A stretch of DNA of 64,000 bases from Serpentinimonas maccroryi (GCF_000828915.1 NZ_AP014569.1:1550001-1614000), one strand, 5' to 3'; shown: positions 29,186 to 38,755, counted from the stretch's first letter. Made by a program: numbers and translations. Notes: generated by a model not told the origin, from the sequence alone.

Positions 29186-30973
29186 TCAGGCCTTGACCTT
29201 GACGTAGCGGCCCGGAGCCGGCTCGATGGCTTTGTATTTGCGGCTGCCGTAGCCCTTGGGCGCGGCCACCAGCTCACCGGCGTGGCCCTTGAGCCACTCA
29301 GCCCAGTCCGTCCACCAGCTGCCGGGGCGCTCGGTGGCGCTGGCCAGCCAGTCATCGAGCCGGGGCGGAAAGTGCTCGGTGGATCCCACCCAGTGGCTGC
29401 GCTTGCCCTTGCTGGCCGGGTTGATGACGCCGGCGATGTGGCCCGAGGCCCCCATCACGAAGCGCTTGGGGCCAGGCAGGTGCTGGGTGCTGGCGTAGGC
29501 GCCGCCGATGGGCACGATGTGGTCTTCGCGCGAGCCGTAGATATAGACCGGGATGTCGATGCGCCCCAGATCGACGGGCTGGCCGCAGACGGTGAGTGCG
29601 TTGGGCTTGCAAAGCTCGTTTTGCAGGTAGGTGTGGCGCAGGTACCAAGCGTAATAGGGGCCGGGCAGGTTGGTGCTGTCGCTGTTCCAGTACAGCAGAT
29701 CAAAGGGCGGCGGCGTTTCGCCCTTGAGGTAGTTGCCCACGACGTAGTTCCAGACCAGATCGGTGGGGCGCAGAAAGCTGAAGGTGGTGGCCAGATCGCG
29801 CCCCGGCAGCAGGCCACCTTGGGCAAACTGCTGCTCGCGCAAGCGCACAAAGTTTTCGTCGATGAACACATCGAGCACGCCGGTGTCGGTGAAGTCGAGG
29901 AAGGCGGTGAGGAAGGTGGCGCTGGCCACCGGCTTTTCGCCGCGCGCCGCCAGCACCGCCAGCGCCGTGCCCAGCATGGTGCCACCGACGCAAAAGCCGA
30001 GCGCGTTGATCTGCTCGGCGCGCGTGATCTCGCGCACCACTTCGATGGCCTTGATGATCGCGGCCTCGATGTAGTCGTCCCAAGTCTTGTGGGCCAGCGC
30101 CGCGTCGGGGTTGCACCAGCTCACCACAAAGGTGCTCATGCCCTGCTCCACGGCATAGCGCACCAGCGAGTTGCCGGGTTGCAGATCGAGGATGTAGTAC
30201 TTGTTGATGCACGGCGGCACCAGCAAGAACGGGCGCTGGTGCACCTTGGCGGTCAGGGGCTTGTACTGGATGAGCTGAAACAGCTCGTTTTCAAACACCA
30301 CCTGGCCCTCGGTGGTGGCGACGTTTTTGCCGACTTCAAAGGCGCTCTCGTCAGTCATCGAGACGTGGCCCTGCTCCAGGTCGTGCAGCAGGTTCTGGAC
30401 GCCCTTGCTCAGGCTCTCGCCTTGGGTTTCGAGGGCTTTTTGCTGCGCCTCGGCGTTGAAGGCCAGAAAGTTGCTCGGAGCGCTGGCTTCGATCCACTGC
30501 AACACCGCAAACTGGATGCGCGCGCGCGTTTTGGCGTCGGCCTGCACCGCATCGGCCAGCGCCATCAGGGTGCGGGCGTTGAGCTGGTAGGCCGCGGCCG
30601 CGTAGGCTGACAGCGGGTTGCTGCTCCAAGCGGGCGCGGCAAAGCGTTTGTCTTGTGGCGGTTTGACCTGCAGGCCTTGGCTCCAGAGTTGCGCCAGGTC
30701 TTTGAGGTAATCGCTCTGGATTTGCAGCAACCGTGTGGGTTCGATCTGCACCGGGTGCCCCGCCACTTGGGCGAGCATTTCGCTCAGATCGACCCCGCCC
30801 GCAGGGGCAAAGGGGGCGGCGAAAGGCGCTGCAAAGGGGGTTGCATTCGGGGCCGCTCCAGGCACCGGAGTGGCGGCGGACGGGCTGGCCTGCAGCAGCT
30901 GACCCCAATACTGCAGTGCCGACTGCTGCAACTGCTGCGCGGTTTGAAGCCACGGGTTTTGGGGGTTGCTCAT
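29186..30973 (-). CDS. phaC: Class I polyhydroxyalkanoate synthase
   Basis: It polymerises 3-hydroxybutyryl-CoA to PHB on the granule surface. The 595-residue protein has the lipase-like box GFCVGGTML with the catalytic Cys near residue 327, the catalytic Asp in [11 protein letters not shown] and His in [11 protein letters not shown]. The N-terminal region contains a Pro/Ala-rich variable segment (about residues 26-52) that differs from Cupriavidus PhaC. The ATG at 30973 is preceded by AGGAG. It leads the phaC-phaA-phaB operon; no phaR or phasin gene is in the window. Confidence 0.96.
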   Translation of the reverse strand: MSNPQNPWLQTAQQLQQSALQYWGQLLQASPSAATPVPGAAPNATPFAAPFAAPFAPAGGVDLSEMLAQVAGHPVQIEPTRLLQIQSDYLKDLAQLWSQGLQVKPPQDKRFAAPAWSSNPLSAYAAAAYQLNARTLMALADAVQADAKTRARIQFAVLQWIEASAPSNFLAFNAEAQQKALETQGESLSKGVQNLLHDLEQGHVSMTDESAFEVGKNVATTEGQVVFENELFQLIQYKPLTAKVHQRPFLLVPPCINKYYILDLQPGNSLVRYAVEQGMSTFVVSWCNPDAALAHKTWDDYIEAAIIKAIEVVREITRAEQINALGFCVGGTMLGTALAVLAARGEKPVASATFLTAFLDFTDTGVLDVFIDENFVRLREQQFAQGGLLPGRDLATTFSFLRPTDLVWNYVVGNYLKGETPPPFDLLYWNSDSTNLPGPYYAWYLRHTYLQNELCKPNALTVCGQPVDLGRIDIPVYIYGSREDHIVPIGGAYASTQHLPGPKRFVMGASGHIAGVINPASKGKRSHWVGSTEHFPPRLDDWLASATERPGSWWTDWAEWLKGHAGELVAAPKGYGSRKYKAIEPAPGRYVKVKA

Positions 30974-31084
30974 GTGGTGCTCCTGGATTCGATCCGTTGG
31001 GCTGCGAGCGCAGGTGCCAAGCCGCTTGGCGCTACAGTCGGCGTTGCAAGGCCTGCCTCGAACCCCAACCCTTCCGGAATCTTC

Positions 31085-31495
31085 ATGTTGTTTCTGTACG
31101 TAATCGTCATCGCCTGGCTCTATGTGGTGGTGCTGATGGCGGCTTCGGTGGCCACGAGCCCCACAGGTTCTGCGTTTGTAGCCATTATGACGCTGTTTTT
31201 TTACGGTTTGCTGCCATTGGCCCTCATGGTTTACCTGATGACGGGCAAGTTGCGGCGCAAAGCGCGCTCGGCGGCTGAAACCTCTGCAACATCCACATCC
31301 GACTCGCGCCAGACTGAGCCTGGTGCGGGCCCGCCGCCCGCGCACAGCAGCCCCAACCCAAGCCTTGAAGACGCTACAGACCCAAGCCCGGACCCAGACC
31401 CAGACCCAGACTCAAGCCCGCAGGCCGATGCAGGCCGCCATGCGCCCACTGGCGCCGAGCACAGCCCCATCGCGCCGGTGCGAAAAGAACCGTGA
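31085..31495 (+). CDS. Small membrane protein with Asp-Pro repeat tail
   Basis: I do not recognise this 136-residue protein. It has two hydrophobic segments (LYVIVIAWLYVVVLMAAS near the N terminus and FVAIMTLFFYGLLPLALMVY around residue 35-50) followed by a positively charged stretch and a long hydrophilic tail with (Asp-Pro)4 near residue 105. The tail is encoded by a six-base tandem repeat. It is divergent from phaC with 111 bases between, and its last 84 bases overlap the 3' end of the opposite-strand pgeF gene. The two transmembrane helices and start make it a plausible real gene. Confidence 0.6.
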   Translation: MLFLYVIVIAWLYVVVLMAASVATSPTGSAFVAIMTLFFYGLLPLALMVYLMTGKLRRKARSAAETSATSTSDSRQTEPGAGPPPAHSSPNPSLEDATDPSPDPDPDPDSSPQADAGRHAPTGAEHSPIAPVRKEP

Positions 31496-32272
31496 ACTCT
31501 GGCTGGCGGTGCACCACGGGGCGCTACCGTCGTTGCCAGCGACGCGCTCAAAACCCAGCGCGGCCAAGCGCTGGCGCGCCAAGGCGGACAAGTCGGCCAG
31601 GTATTTGGGCGTCTGCGGCAGGGGGGCAAAGCAGGCGGCGGCGGCCGGGTCGTGCGCCACAAAAGCCTGCCGCACCTCGGGCCCGACCTCGAAACGCTGC
31701 GGCCCGATGCACGGCCCCAGCCAGACCACGATCTGGGCGCGCTGCTTTGGGTGCTGTGCTGCTGGCCACGCCGCACACAGGGCCTCGAGCACGCCCTGCC
31801 CTTGCACCCCTTGCGCCCCTTGCGCCGCATCCGCCCCACCGCCAGCCAAGCCGCGCCAGCCGGCATGCACCGCCGCCACGCTGGCGCCATCGGCCGTGGC
31901 CAGCAGCAGCGGCAGGCAGTCGGCCACCAGCACGGTGCAGGCCAGGCCCGGCTGCTCGGTCCAGCAGGCGTCGGCCGTGAGGCCATCTGGGGTGTCGTGC
32001 TGCAGGTGCAGCACCGCGCTGCCGTGCACTTGGCGCATAAACACCGGGCGCAAGCCGATGGCAGCGGCCAGGCGCTGGCGGTTGGCGTGCACGTGCGCGG
32101 GCGCGTCGCCCACGTGGTCGCCTAGGTTGAAGCGGTCCCACGGCGCGGCCGACACGCCGCCCGAGCGCTCGGTGATGCCGGCCAGCACGCCGGCCGGCCA
32201 AGGCGCATCGGCCGTCTGCCAACTTGGGGGCCAAGTGTCGGACGCCACCGTTTCAGTACTTGATGCGCGCAT
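31412..32272 (-). CDS. pgeF: Peptidoglycan editing factor PgeF (laccase-domain, YfiH/YlmD family)
   Basis: A multicopper-oxidase-like fold family whose members hydrolyse or phosphorylase-cleave nucleosides and, in E. coli, influence peptidoglycan precursor fidelity. The 286 residues contain the zinc-site blocks LACTVLVADCLPLLLA and VAAVHAGWRGLAGG, with the metal ligands His and Cys visible (VHGSAVLHL, ADCLP, HAGWRG). Its ATG overlaps the end of the upstream exonuclease gene by 20 bases, so translation is probably coupled. Confidence 0.88.
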   Translation of the reverse strand: MRASSTETVASDTWPPSWQTADAPWPAGVLAGITERSGGVSAAPWDRFNLGDHVGDAPAHVHANRQRLAAAIGLRPVFMRQVHGSAVLHLQHDTPDGLTADACWTEQPGLACTVLVADCLPLLLATADGASVAAVHAGWRGLAGGGADAAQGAQGVQGQGVLEALCAAWPAAQHPKQRAQIVVWLGPCIGPQRFEVGPEVRQAFVAHDPAAAACFAPLPQTPKYLADLSALARQRLAALGFERVAGNDGSAPWCTASQSSRFFSHRRDGAVLGASGRMAACIGLRA

Positions 32273-34484
32273 AGAAGGTTTGCTGCGCCGCCGCGCGCGC
32301 TTGGCCCAGGGTGTGGATGCCTTTTTCGGCCAGCAGTGGGATCAGGCGCACAAAGATCTCGGCCGTCACCATGGCGTCGCCCAGTGCCGTGTGGCGCCCG
32401 ATCACCTGCACGCCAAAGCGCTCAGCGATGGCCTCGAGCCGGTGCGTGTCCTGCCCCGGGTGCACCACGGCCGAAAGCAGCAGCGTATCGAGCACCGGAT
32501 GGTCGAACACCAGCCCGGTAGGCTGCTCTTTGAGCTGCAAAAAGCGCATGTCGAAGGCCGCGTTGTGCGCCACCAGCACGGTGTCGTGGGCAAAGGTGTG
32601 AAAGGCCGGCAGCACGGCAAAAATGTCGGGCTGGCCCGCCACCATGTCGGGGCTGATGCCGTGGATGGGGATCGATGCCGGCGGTATCTCGCGCCGCGGA
32701 TCGACCAACTGGTCGATGCATTCGTGCTTGAGCAGCTTGCCGTTGAGCACGCGCACCGCGCCGATCTGGATGATCTCGTCACCCTCGGCCGGGTTGAGGC
32801 CGGTGGTTTCGGTGTCGAACACGGTGAAGGACAGATCGACCAGCGGCACGTCGTCGAGCGCTTGGCTGCGCGGACTGACGCGAAAGAGGTCGAAATCGTA
32901 GAACTCGGGCCGGCTGTCGCTGCGCACGTAGTGGGCGCCGTCGAGCTGCTCTTGGGCCGCCGCGGTGGGCAGCAAAAAGCGAAACCACGCCTGGTTGCTG
33001 GCCCGGTCGCGCTCGAGCCAGAAGGCGCCGCCGTGGCGATCGACCACCTCGCGCACCGACAGCGCGCTGGCCTCGGTGCCGATGCGCATGGGGTCGATCT
33101 CCCAGCTCATCACAGTCTCGGTGCTCAGCGTGGCGCCGCTCCAGATCAGGTCCAGCTCGGCCTTGTCGGCCCCTTGGCTCGAGGGGCGCAGGCGCAGGCT
33201 GAAGTGGCGGATGGCAAATTCGTCGCGCAGGCGCGCGGCCAAAAACAGCAGCGCCTGCATGATCGAGAAGCTCTCGATGCGCAGCCACAGGTTCGGGTCG
33301 GCCTCGCTCTGGTTGAGCGCGATGCCCAGCGTTTCTTCGATGCGCCGCCCGGCGGCGCTGAGCAAGTCGCTGCCGAGCATGTCTTCGAGCGGCCAGCGGC
33401 TCTGAAAGACCGCGGCCGCCTCGCTGCTGCTGCGCTGCACGCGCGCGCTTAAGGCTTGCACCTCGTCGCGCACCACGGCCAGAAAGCGCTCGCGCAGCGC
33501 CGGTTCGAGGTCGGGGTAGTCGAGCATCTCCACCGCAGCGCGCATATTGGCCAGCGCCGCGCGGCTGCCTTCGGTCAGGCCCAGTACCAGGCGCTCGCGC
33601 ACGGCCTCGGCCTCGAACTCGCGCGTGATGTTGTCGAGCATGAGCACGAAACCGGCCACGCGCAAGGGTTGCGCCAGTTGGCTGGGCGAGAAACCGCTGG
33701 CGTCGGCCCCGGCGGCATCCTCGGCTGGGGCGCTGCGCACCGGCGTCATCTGCACGCGCAGCAACTGGCCGGCGCGGGTGCTGGTGACGAACTGCGCCGT
33801 GGGCTGCGCGGCCCCGCGCTGCAAGCGCTGCTGCACGCTCTCGAGCGCGTGCGCCACCAGTTTGCGGTCGAACACGGCGTAGATCGAGCGCCCCAAGCCG
33901 ATGAGCTCGGCGCCGCCCGCCAGTTGCGGTGTGGGCGAGAGGGCGCGAAACTGCATCCGGGCGCGCTGGTTGTAGAGCAGGATACGGCCGTCGAGGTTGC
34001 ACACCACCACGCTTTGGGTGAGCTCGGACATGAGTGCGGCCAGACGCGATTTTTCTTGCTCGATGTCGCGCGCGGCGGCTCGCACCTTGGCCAGCATCTG
34101 GTGGCGCAACTCCTCGCGCTGCGCCACCAGTTGGTTGAACAGCTTGGCCAACTCCTTGGTCTCGATGTTGCCCTTGGGGCGCAGCTCGCGCACCACGTCG
34201 GTGCGTAACAGCACCTGCGCCTCTTCGGCCAGTTGCACCGAGGGTGTGATCCAGTGCTCAAACCAGCGCTTGAGGCCCCAGGCGATCACGCCCATGCCGG
34301 CGCCCCAAGTCAGGCAAACCAGCAGCAGGCGCTCGCCCACCAGCGCCCAGACCGTGGCGCGCTCGTCGGCTTCGAGACTGGCACCGATGAGCCAGAGCGT
34401 AAACAGCAGCCAGAGCACCGAAACGGCCGCCGCCACGCCCAGCAGCCACCACAGGCGCTTGTCGGTCGGTTTGTGGCTGGCCAT
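32253..34484 (-). CDS. Membrane PAS/pseudo-kinase protein fused to a DnaQ-like 3'-5' exonuclease
   Basis: A 743-residue fusion. The N terminus has two transmembrane helices (LWWLLGVAAAVSVLWLLFTL and LLLVCLTWGAGMGVIAWGL), then a HAMP-like and coiled-coil linker, a PAS domain (about residues 140-260, VVVCNLDGRILLYNQRARMQ) and a histidine-kinase-like helical region in which the usual phosphorylated His is absent (LTEGSRAALANMRAAVEML). The C-terminal third is a DEDDh exonuclease: FDTETTG near residue 557, HNAAFDMRF near 641, HTALGDAMVT near 698. It is the third gene of a kinase locus, two bases after the lone receiver. Similar fusions occur in Pseudomonas; their role is not settled. Confidence 0.85.
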   Translation of the reverse strand: MASHKPTDKRLWWLLGVAAAVSVLWLLFTLWLIGASLEADERATVWALVGERLLLVCLTWGAGMGVIAWGLKRWFEHWITPSVQLAEEAQVLLRTDVVRELRPKGNIETKELAKLFNQLVAQREELRHQMLAKVRAAARDIEQEKSRLAALMSELTQSVVVCNLDGRILLYNQRARMQFRALSPTPQLAGGAELIGLGRSIYAVFDRKLVAHALESVQQRLQRGAAQPTAQFVTSTRAGQLLRVQMTPVRSAPAEDAAGADASGFSPSQLAQPLRVAGFVLMLDNITREFEAEAVRERLVLGLTEGSRAALANMRAAVEMLDYPDLEPALRERFLAVVRDEVQALSARVQRSSSEAAAVFQSRWPLEDMLGSDLLSAAGRRIEETLGIALNQSEADPNLWLRIESFSIMQALLFLAARLRDEFAIRHFSLRLRPSSQGADKAELDLIWSGATLSTETVMSWEIDPMRIGTEASALSVREVVDRHGGAFWLERDRASNQAWFRFLLPTAAAQEQLDGAHYVRSDSRPEFYDFDLFRVSPRSQALDDVPLVDLSFTVFDTETTGLNPAEGDEIIQIGAVRVLNGKLLKHECIDQLVDPRREIPPASIPIHGISPDMVAGQPDIFAVLPAFHTFAHDTVLVAHNAAFDMRFLQLKEQPTGLVFDHPVLDTLLLSAVVHPGQDTHRLEAIAERFGVQVIGRHTALGDAMVTAEIFVRLIPLLAEKGIHTLGQARAAAQQTFYARIKY

Positions 34485-34486
34485 GT

Positions 34487-34858
34487 TCAGCTCAGCAGCA
34501 GCAGGGAGCGCACTTTTTCCACCAGCTCGCGGGTGGAAAAGGGTTTGGTCATGTAGGCGTCGGCCCCCAGCGCCAGCCCTTTGGCGACGTCGGTGTCGCG
34601 GCCCTTGGCGGTGAGCATGAGGATGCGGATGGATTTGAAGGCGTCGTTGGCGCGCAGCTCTTGGCAGACTTCGAAGCCGTTTTTGCGCGGCATCATCACG
34701 TCGAGCAAAATCAGGTCGGGCCGATGCTGCGCCAACAGCTCCAGCGCCTCGACTCCGTCGCGCGCCAGCAGCACCTGGTAGCCCTCGCGTTTCATCAGAA
34801 ATTCGAGTGAAATCAGAATGTTGGGCTCATCGTCGACGAGCAACAGGGTGTGCGCCAT
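34487..34858 (-). CDS. Single-domain response regulator
   Basis: A 123-residue CheY-like receiver with no output domain. The acidic pair and phospho-acceptor are present (LLVDDEPN, LILLDVMMPRKNGFEV), as are the Thr in MLTAKG and Lys in MTKPFSTRELV. It starts at ATG 34858 behind GAGGAG. It lies between the symporter-kinase (upstream) and the exonuclease fusion (downstream, two bases apart), so it is the likely phospho-acceptor of the kinase and could signal to the fusion protein. A short hairpin (CCGCC/GGCGG, 34886-34901) lies in the 124-base spacer to the kinase gene. Confidence 0.92.
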   Translation of the reverse strand: MAHTLLLVDDEPNILISLEFLMKREGYQVLLARDGVEALELLAQHRPDLILLDVMMPRKNGFEVCQELRANDAFKSIRILMLTAKGRDTDVAKGLALGADAYMTKPFSTRELVEKVRSLLLLS

Positions 34859-34982
34859 GGTTTTAGTCTCCTCAAGCCGATTGTGCCGCCGAAACGGGCG
34901 GTTTTGCAGTTGGTTTGCACGCGCGCGCTTTGCACACACCCCATAGCCGCGCCAGCCTGTGGCCGCCGGCCGCGCTGCCGCT

Positions 34983-37718
34983 TCAGCTCGGGCGCAGCGG
35001 CAAATCGAAGCCAAAACACGCCCCGTGCCCCGGCGTGCTGCGCAGCCACAAGCGGCCGCCGCAGTGTTCGATGATCTGGCGGCTGATCGGCAGCCCCAGC
35101 CCGGTTCCGCGCAACCGCCCCTGGCCGTCGCTGCCTTGGCGAAAGCGCTCGAACACGCGCTGCTGGTCGTCTAGCGGCACGCCGGGGCCGTTGTCTTGCA
35201 CCGTGACCACCGCCGTGCTGCCGCGCGGCTCCAGCCGCACCACGATGCGCCCGCCGGGTGTGGGCACGAACTTGGCCGCGTTGCTGATCAGGTTGAGCAT
35301 GACTTGCGTCAGCCGGTCCGGGTCGGCCTGCACCCACAGCGGCGGCGCGCCCGCTTCGGGCAGCTCCAGCAGCAATTCGGTGCCCTTGTCGCGCAGCAGC
35401 TCGGCCGTGGTCTGGCACGACTGGCGCAGCAGCGGCGCCAGCTCCACCGCGCAGTGCCGCCAGTCGGCGTGGCCGGCTTCGATCTTGGCCATGTCGAGCA
35501 CCTGGTTGACCAAGCGGCTCAGGCGCTCGGTCTCGGCCACGATGATGCCGATGAACTGCTGGCGCTGCTCGGGTGCGAGCTCGGGGTCGTCGCGCATCAG
35601 CTCCGACAGGGTGCGGATCGCGGTCAGGGGCGTGCGCAGCTCGTGCGTGACGGCCGACATGAACTCGTCCTTCATCCGGTCCAGCCCCTGCAACTGCTCG
35701 TTGGCGGCGCGCAGCTCGGCGGTGGCGCGTTCGAGCGAACGCGATTTTTGCTCCAGCTCCTGCGAGTGCAGGCGCAGCCGGTTCGTTTCGTCCAAGATGT
35801 CAAGCACGTCGGCCACCTCGAGCGCTTCGGCCTGCACCACCGAAGCCACCATGGCGTGCGCCGAGGCGCTGCCGATGGCGCCGGCGAGCAGGGTTTCCAC
35901 TTGCTGCACCAGCAGCGCATCGGCGGGCAACTGCTCGATGCGGGCCACGCCGCGCTGCTGCGCGTACTCGGCCAAGCCGCTGCCGGCGCGCTCGGGGCCC
36001 AAAATGCGCTCCAGCAGCGCCAGCAAATCGGCCAGCCGCGCCTGCCCGCGCCAGAACACCGGCTGGGTGCTGGCGGTGCGCTCAAACACATCGACAAACA
36101 ACAGCGCCTGGCTGGTCTCTTGCGCCGACGGGCTGCGCCAGAGCGAGACCAGCACATACGCGCCCACATTGGCCAGCAGGCTCCAGAACACCGCGTGCGT
36201 GAGGTGGTCCAACCCGCTCAGGCCAAACAGCGCTTCGGGCTTGAGCCAGGCCAGGCCCCACGGGCCGTGGAGCAAAAAGCCGTCGTCGAGCCAGCCCGAT
36301 TTGGCCAGCGAAGGCAGCATCAGCGTATAGCACCAGAGCGCAAAGCCGAGCAACAAGCCGGCCAGCGCGCCGTGCCGGGTGCCGCCCTTCCAGTACATGC
36401 CGCCAAACAGCGCCGGCGCAAACTGGGCCACGGCGGCAAAACTGATCAGCCCGATGCCCATGAGCGCGTAGGCGTCGCCGGCGAGATAGAAGTAAAGGTA
36501 ACCCAGCAGCAAAATCCCCACGATTGCGCCACGCCGGATGTTGAGCAGCCAGCGCTTGAAGTCCAGCGCCAGCCCCAGGCGCGCCTGCAGCCGCAGCAGC
36601 AGCGGCGCGGCCAGGTTGTTGCTGATCATGGTCGAGACCGCAATGCCATCGACGATCACCATGCCGGTGGCCGCCGAAAATCCGCCGATGAAAGCCAGCA
36701 GCACCAGCCACAGCCAGCCCTCGGCCAGCGGCAGCGCGAGCACAAAGGTCTCGGGGTGCACCGCCATGCCGGGCTGGGGGCCAAAGTAGAGCATGCCGCC
36801 CAAGGCGATGGGCAGCACAAACAGGTTGATGAGCAACAGGTAGAGCGGAAACACCCAGACCGCGCGCTTGAGGTGGCGCTCATCGACGTTTTCCACCACC
36901 ATGACCTGAAACTGGCGCGGCAGCAACAACACTGACAGCAGCGCCAGCAGCGTGAGCGTAAACCACTGGGCGTAGGCAAAATCGCCCACATCGCCCAGCT
37001 CCAACAACCCAGCCATTTCGGGTACGGCGGCGGCGCGGGCAAAGATGTCGCCCACGCCGTCAAAGAGCACGAAGCTCACGAACAGGCCCACGGCCACGAA
37101 GGCCAGCAGCTTGACCAGCGACTCGAGCGCAATCGCCGCCACCAAGCCCTCGTGGCGCTCGCTGCTGTCGAGCTGGCGCGCACCAAAGACGATGGTAAAA
37201 CCGGCCAGCGCCAGCGCCAGGTAAAAGGTGCCGTCGAGCCACCAGAGCTGCGGCTCGGGCAGGGGCTGGCCCAGCGGCGTCGTCAGCACCCCGTAGGCGA
37301 TCGAAATGCCCTTGAGCTGCAAGGCGATGTACGGCACGATGCCGACCACCATGATGAGCGTGACCACCGCCGCCAGCCCCGGGCTTTTGCCGTAGCGGCT
37401 CGAGATGAAATCGGCGATCGAACTGATGCGGTAGGTCTTGGCGATGCGGATCATCTTGCGCACCACCACCCAACCCAAGATCATGGCCAGCGTCGGCCCC
37501 AGATAAATGGGCAAAAACCACAGGCCATCGGTGGCGGCGCGGCCGATGCTACCAAAGTAGGTCCAAGCGGTGCAATAGACCGCGAGCGACAGCGCATAGA
37601 CCCAGGCACTGCCGACCAAGGAGCGCCCCTGGGCCGCGCGCCGGTCGCCGTAAAAAGCGAGCGCAAACAGCAGCAGCATATACGCCGTGGCAACCGCGAT
37701 GACCAGCAGGGGCGACAT
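34983..37718 (-). CDS. Sodium/solute symporter-histidine kinase (CbrA/CrbS-like)
   Basis: A 911-residue membrane kinase. Residues 1 to about 500 form a sodium:solute symporter domain with about 13 hydrophobic helices (start MSPLLVIAVATAYMLLLFAL; AWTYFGSIGRAATDGLWFLP). After a linker and coiled coil comes the kinase: H-box MSAVTHELRTPLTAIRTL near residue 692, N-box LNLISNAAKFVPTPGG near 812, G-boxes DNGPGVPL and GTGLGLPIS. No C-terminal receiver is present. CbrA/CrbS relatives sense histidine, acetate or related carbon signals, so this is probably a carbon-source sensor; ligand is unknown. Confidence 0.93.
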   Translation of the reverse strand: MSPLLVIAVATAYMLLLFALAFYGDRRAAQGRSLVGSAWVYALSLAVYCTAWTYFGSIGRAATDGLWFLPIYLGPTLAMILGWVVVRKMIRIAKTYRISSIADFISSRYGKSPGLAAVVTLIMVVGIVPYIALQLKGISIAYGVLTTPLGQPLPEPQLWWLDGTFYLALALAGFTIVFGARQLDSSERHEGLVAAIALESLVKLLAFVAVGLFVSFVLFDGVGDIFARAAAVPEMAGLLELGDVGDFAYAQWFTLTLLALLSVLLLPRQFQVMVVENVDERHLKRAVWVFPLYLLLINLFVLPIALGGMLYFGPQPGMAVHPETFVLALPLAEGWLWLVLLAFIGGFSAATGMVIVDGIAVSTMISNNLAAPLLLRLQARLGLALDFKRWLLNIRRGAIVGILLLGYLYFYLAGDAYALMGIGLISFAAVAQFAPALFGGMYWKGGTRHGALAGLLLGFALWCYTLMLPSLAKSGWLDDGFLLHGPWGLAWLKPEALFGLSGLDHLTHAVFWSLLANVGAYVLVSLWRSPSAQETSQALLFVDVFERTASTQPVFWRGQARLADLLALLERILGPERAGSGLAEYAQQRGVARIEQLPADALLVQQVETLLAGAIGSASAHAMVASVVQAEALEVADVLDILDETNRLRLHSQELEQKSRSLERATAELRAANEQLQGLDRMKDEFMSAVTHELRTPLTAIRTLSELMRDDPELAPEQRQQFIGIIVAETERLSRLVNQVLDMAKIEAGHADWRHCAVELAPLLRQSCQTTAELLRDKGTELLLELPEAGAPPLWVQADPDRLTQVMLNLISNAAKFVPTPGGRIVVRLEPRGSTAVVTVQDNGPGVPLDDQQRVFERFRQGSDGQGRLRGTGLGLPISRQIIEHCGGRLWLRSTPGHGACFGFDLPLRPS

Positions 37719-37818
37719 GGGGCGTGGGGCCAGTTTTTAGGAGGTGGGCGGGGCCTGGGCTCTGGGGCTGGGTGGGGCGGCGGGCGCTTGGGCTGGCGTG
37801 TGGCTGAGGGGATGCAGC

Positions 37819-38016
37819 CTAGTCGGGGCTGCGCTCGACCAGCCAGGCCAGCAGCGCGATCAGCAGCGCCCAGAGCGTGAACATGGCCAGCGCAAACAGC
37901 GGAATGCCCCACCACTTGACGCTGCTGTCCCACAAGGCGATGAGCGGAAAGTTGAACACCAGCGCAGCGGCCGCAAACAGGGCCAGCAAGCGCTGCGAGA
38001 GCAAAGAGGGGTTCAT
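37819..38016 (-). CDS. Small two-helix membrane protein upstream of the symporter-kinase
   Basis: A 65-residue protein with two hydrophobic helices (LLALFAAAALVFNFPLIALW and PLFALAMFTLWALLIALLAW), ending ERSPD. The ATG at 38016 is preceded by a weak purine stretch. It lies 100 G-rich bases upstream of the symporter-kinase on the same strand. Small membrane proteins of this size are often found just before SSS-type transporters, so it may be an accessory subunit. I cannot assign a family with confidence. Confidence 0.7.
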   Translation of the reverse strand: MNPSLLSQRLLALFAAAALVFNFPLIALWDSSVKWWGIPLFALAMFTLWALLIALLAWLVERSPD

Positions 38017-38048
38017 GGCGGGCGTCCTCGAAGGGGCAGGCAGGGAAT

Positions 38049-38732
38049 CTAGGGCTTGTTGTTGCTTGGGGGATGCAAATAGCGCGCATCCGACCACGTG
38101 GCCAGCCACTGCGGCGCGAAGGCCACAAACACCGCCACCAGCATGCCGGTGATAAAGGCGTCTCCCCAGGCCATGAGCCAGCGCGCCACCACGGCTTGCA
38201 CAAAATCGTGCGAACCGGTCATGGTGTGTGCGAGCTCAAACAGCACCCCGGCCACGAACACCGCCAGCGCCGTGCCCAAAAAACCGCGCCCCAAGGTGTA
38301 GATGAAGATGTGTGGCGGCAGCCAGTGCCGGATGGCGGCACCGATGAAAAACGCCAGCGTTGCCGGCACCAGCCCCATCCAGAACCACTGCGACAGCGCA
38401 CTGGCTGCGCCAGCGTCGCCCAGCAGCCATACCAGCACCCCCACCAGCGCCAGCACCGGCACAGCCAGCGGCCAGCCCAGCATCAAAAGCACCAAGCAGG
38501 CGCCAGAAAACTGCACCGGCAGCCCGACCGGCAGGTGCTGCGGCACCAGCCACAAGGCCGGCAGCAAGGCCAAGGTGCCCAGCACGGGCGAGATCAGCGC
38601 CCCGCCGGCGAGCAGCCGCCAAGGCCGCATGGCCAGCGCCAGCGCCAAGGCCAGCGCGCCCAGCAGCGCCTCGGCCCACAACAGGGTGCCCCAGCCACCG
38701 CCTGCCATCGTTGCCGCCAGATTGGGATCCAA
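38049..38732 (-). CDS. CbiM-like energy-coupling factor transporter permease family protein
   Basis: A 227-residue polytopic membrane protein with about six helices. The segment near the C terminus (WGDAFITGMLVAVFVAFAPQ followed by WLATWSDARYL) resembles a CbiM-related family annotated as an energy-coupling factor permease in Pseudomonas and Betaproteobacteria. No ATPase or other ECF subunits are nearby, so a transport role is inferred only. A TTG start at 38732 is favoured because AGGAG lies six bases upstream; the alternative ATG at 38708 has no clear ribosome site. Confidence 0.75.
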   Translation of the reverse strand: MDPNLAATMAGGGWGTLLWAEALLGALALALALAMRPWRLLAGGALISPVLGTLALLPALWLVPQHLPVGLPVQFSGACLVLLMLGWPLAVPVLALVGVLVWLLGDAGAASALSQWFWMGLVPATLAFFIGAAIRHWLPPHIFIYTLGRGFLGTALAVFVAGVLFELAHTMTGSHDFVQAVVARWLMAWGDAFITGMLVAVFVAFAPQWLATWSDARYLHPPSNNKP

Positions 38733-38755
38733 AGCCGCTCCTGTGGTGGTGCCGC

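Noticed and set aside
34886-34905. Intrinsic terminator (CCGCC/GGCGG plus TTTT) on the plus strand between receiver and kinase genes
   Set aside because: The T-tract is on the wrong strand for the flanking minus-strand genes and no plus-strand transcript is expected there.
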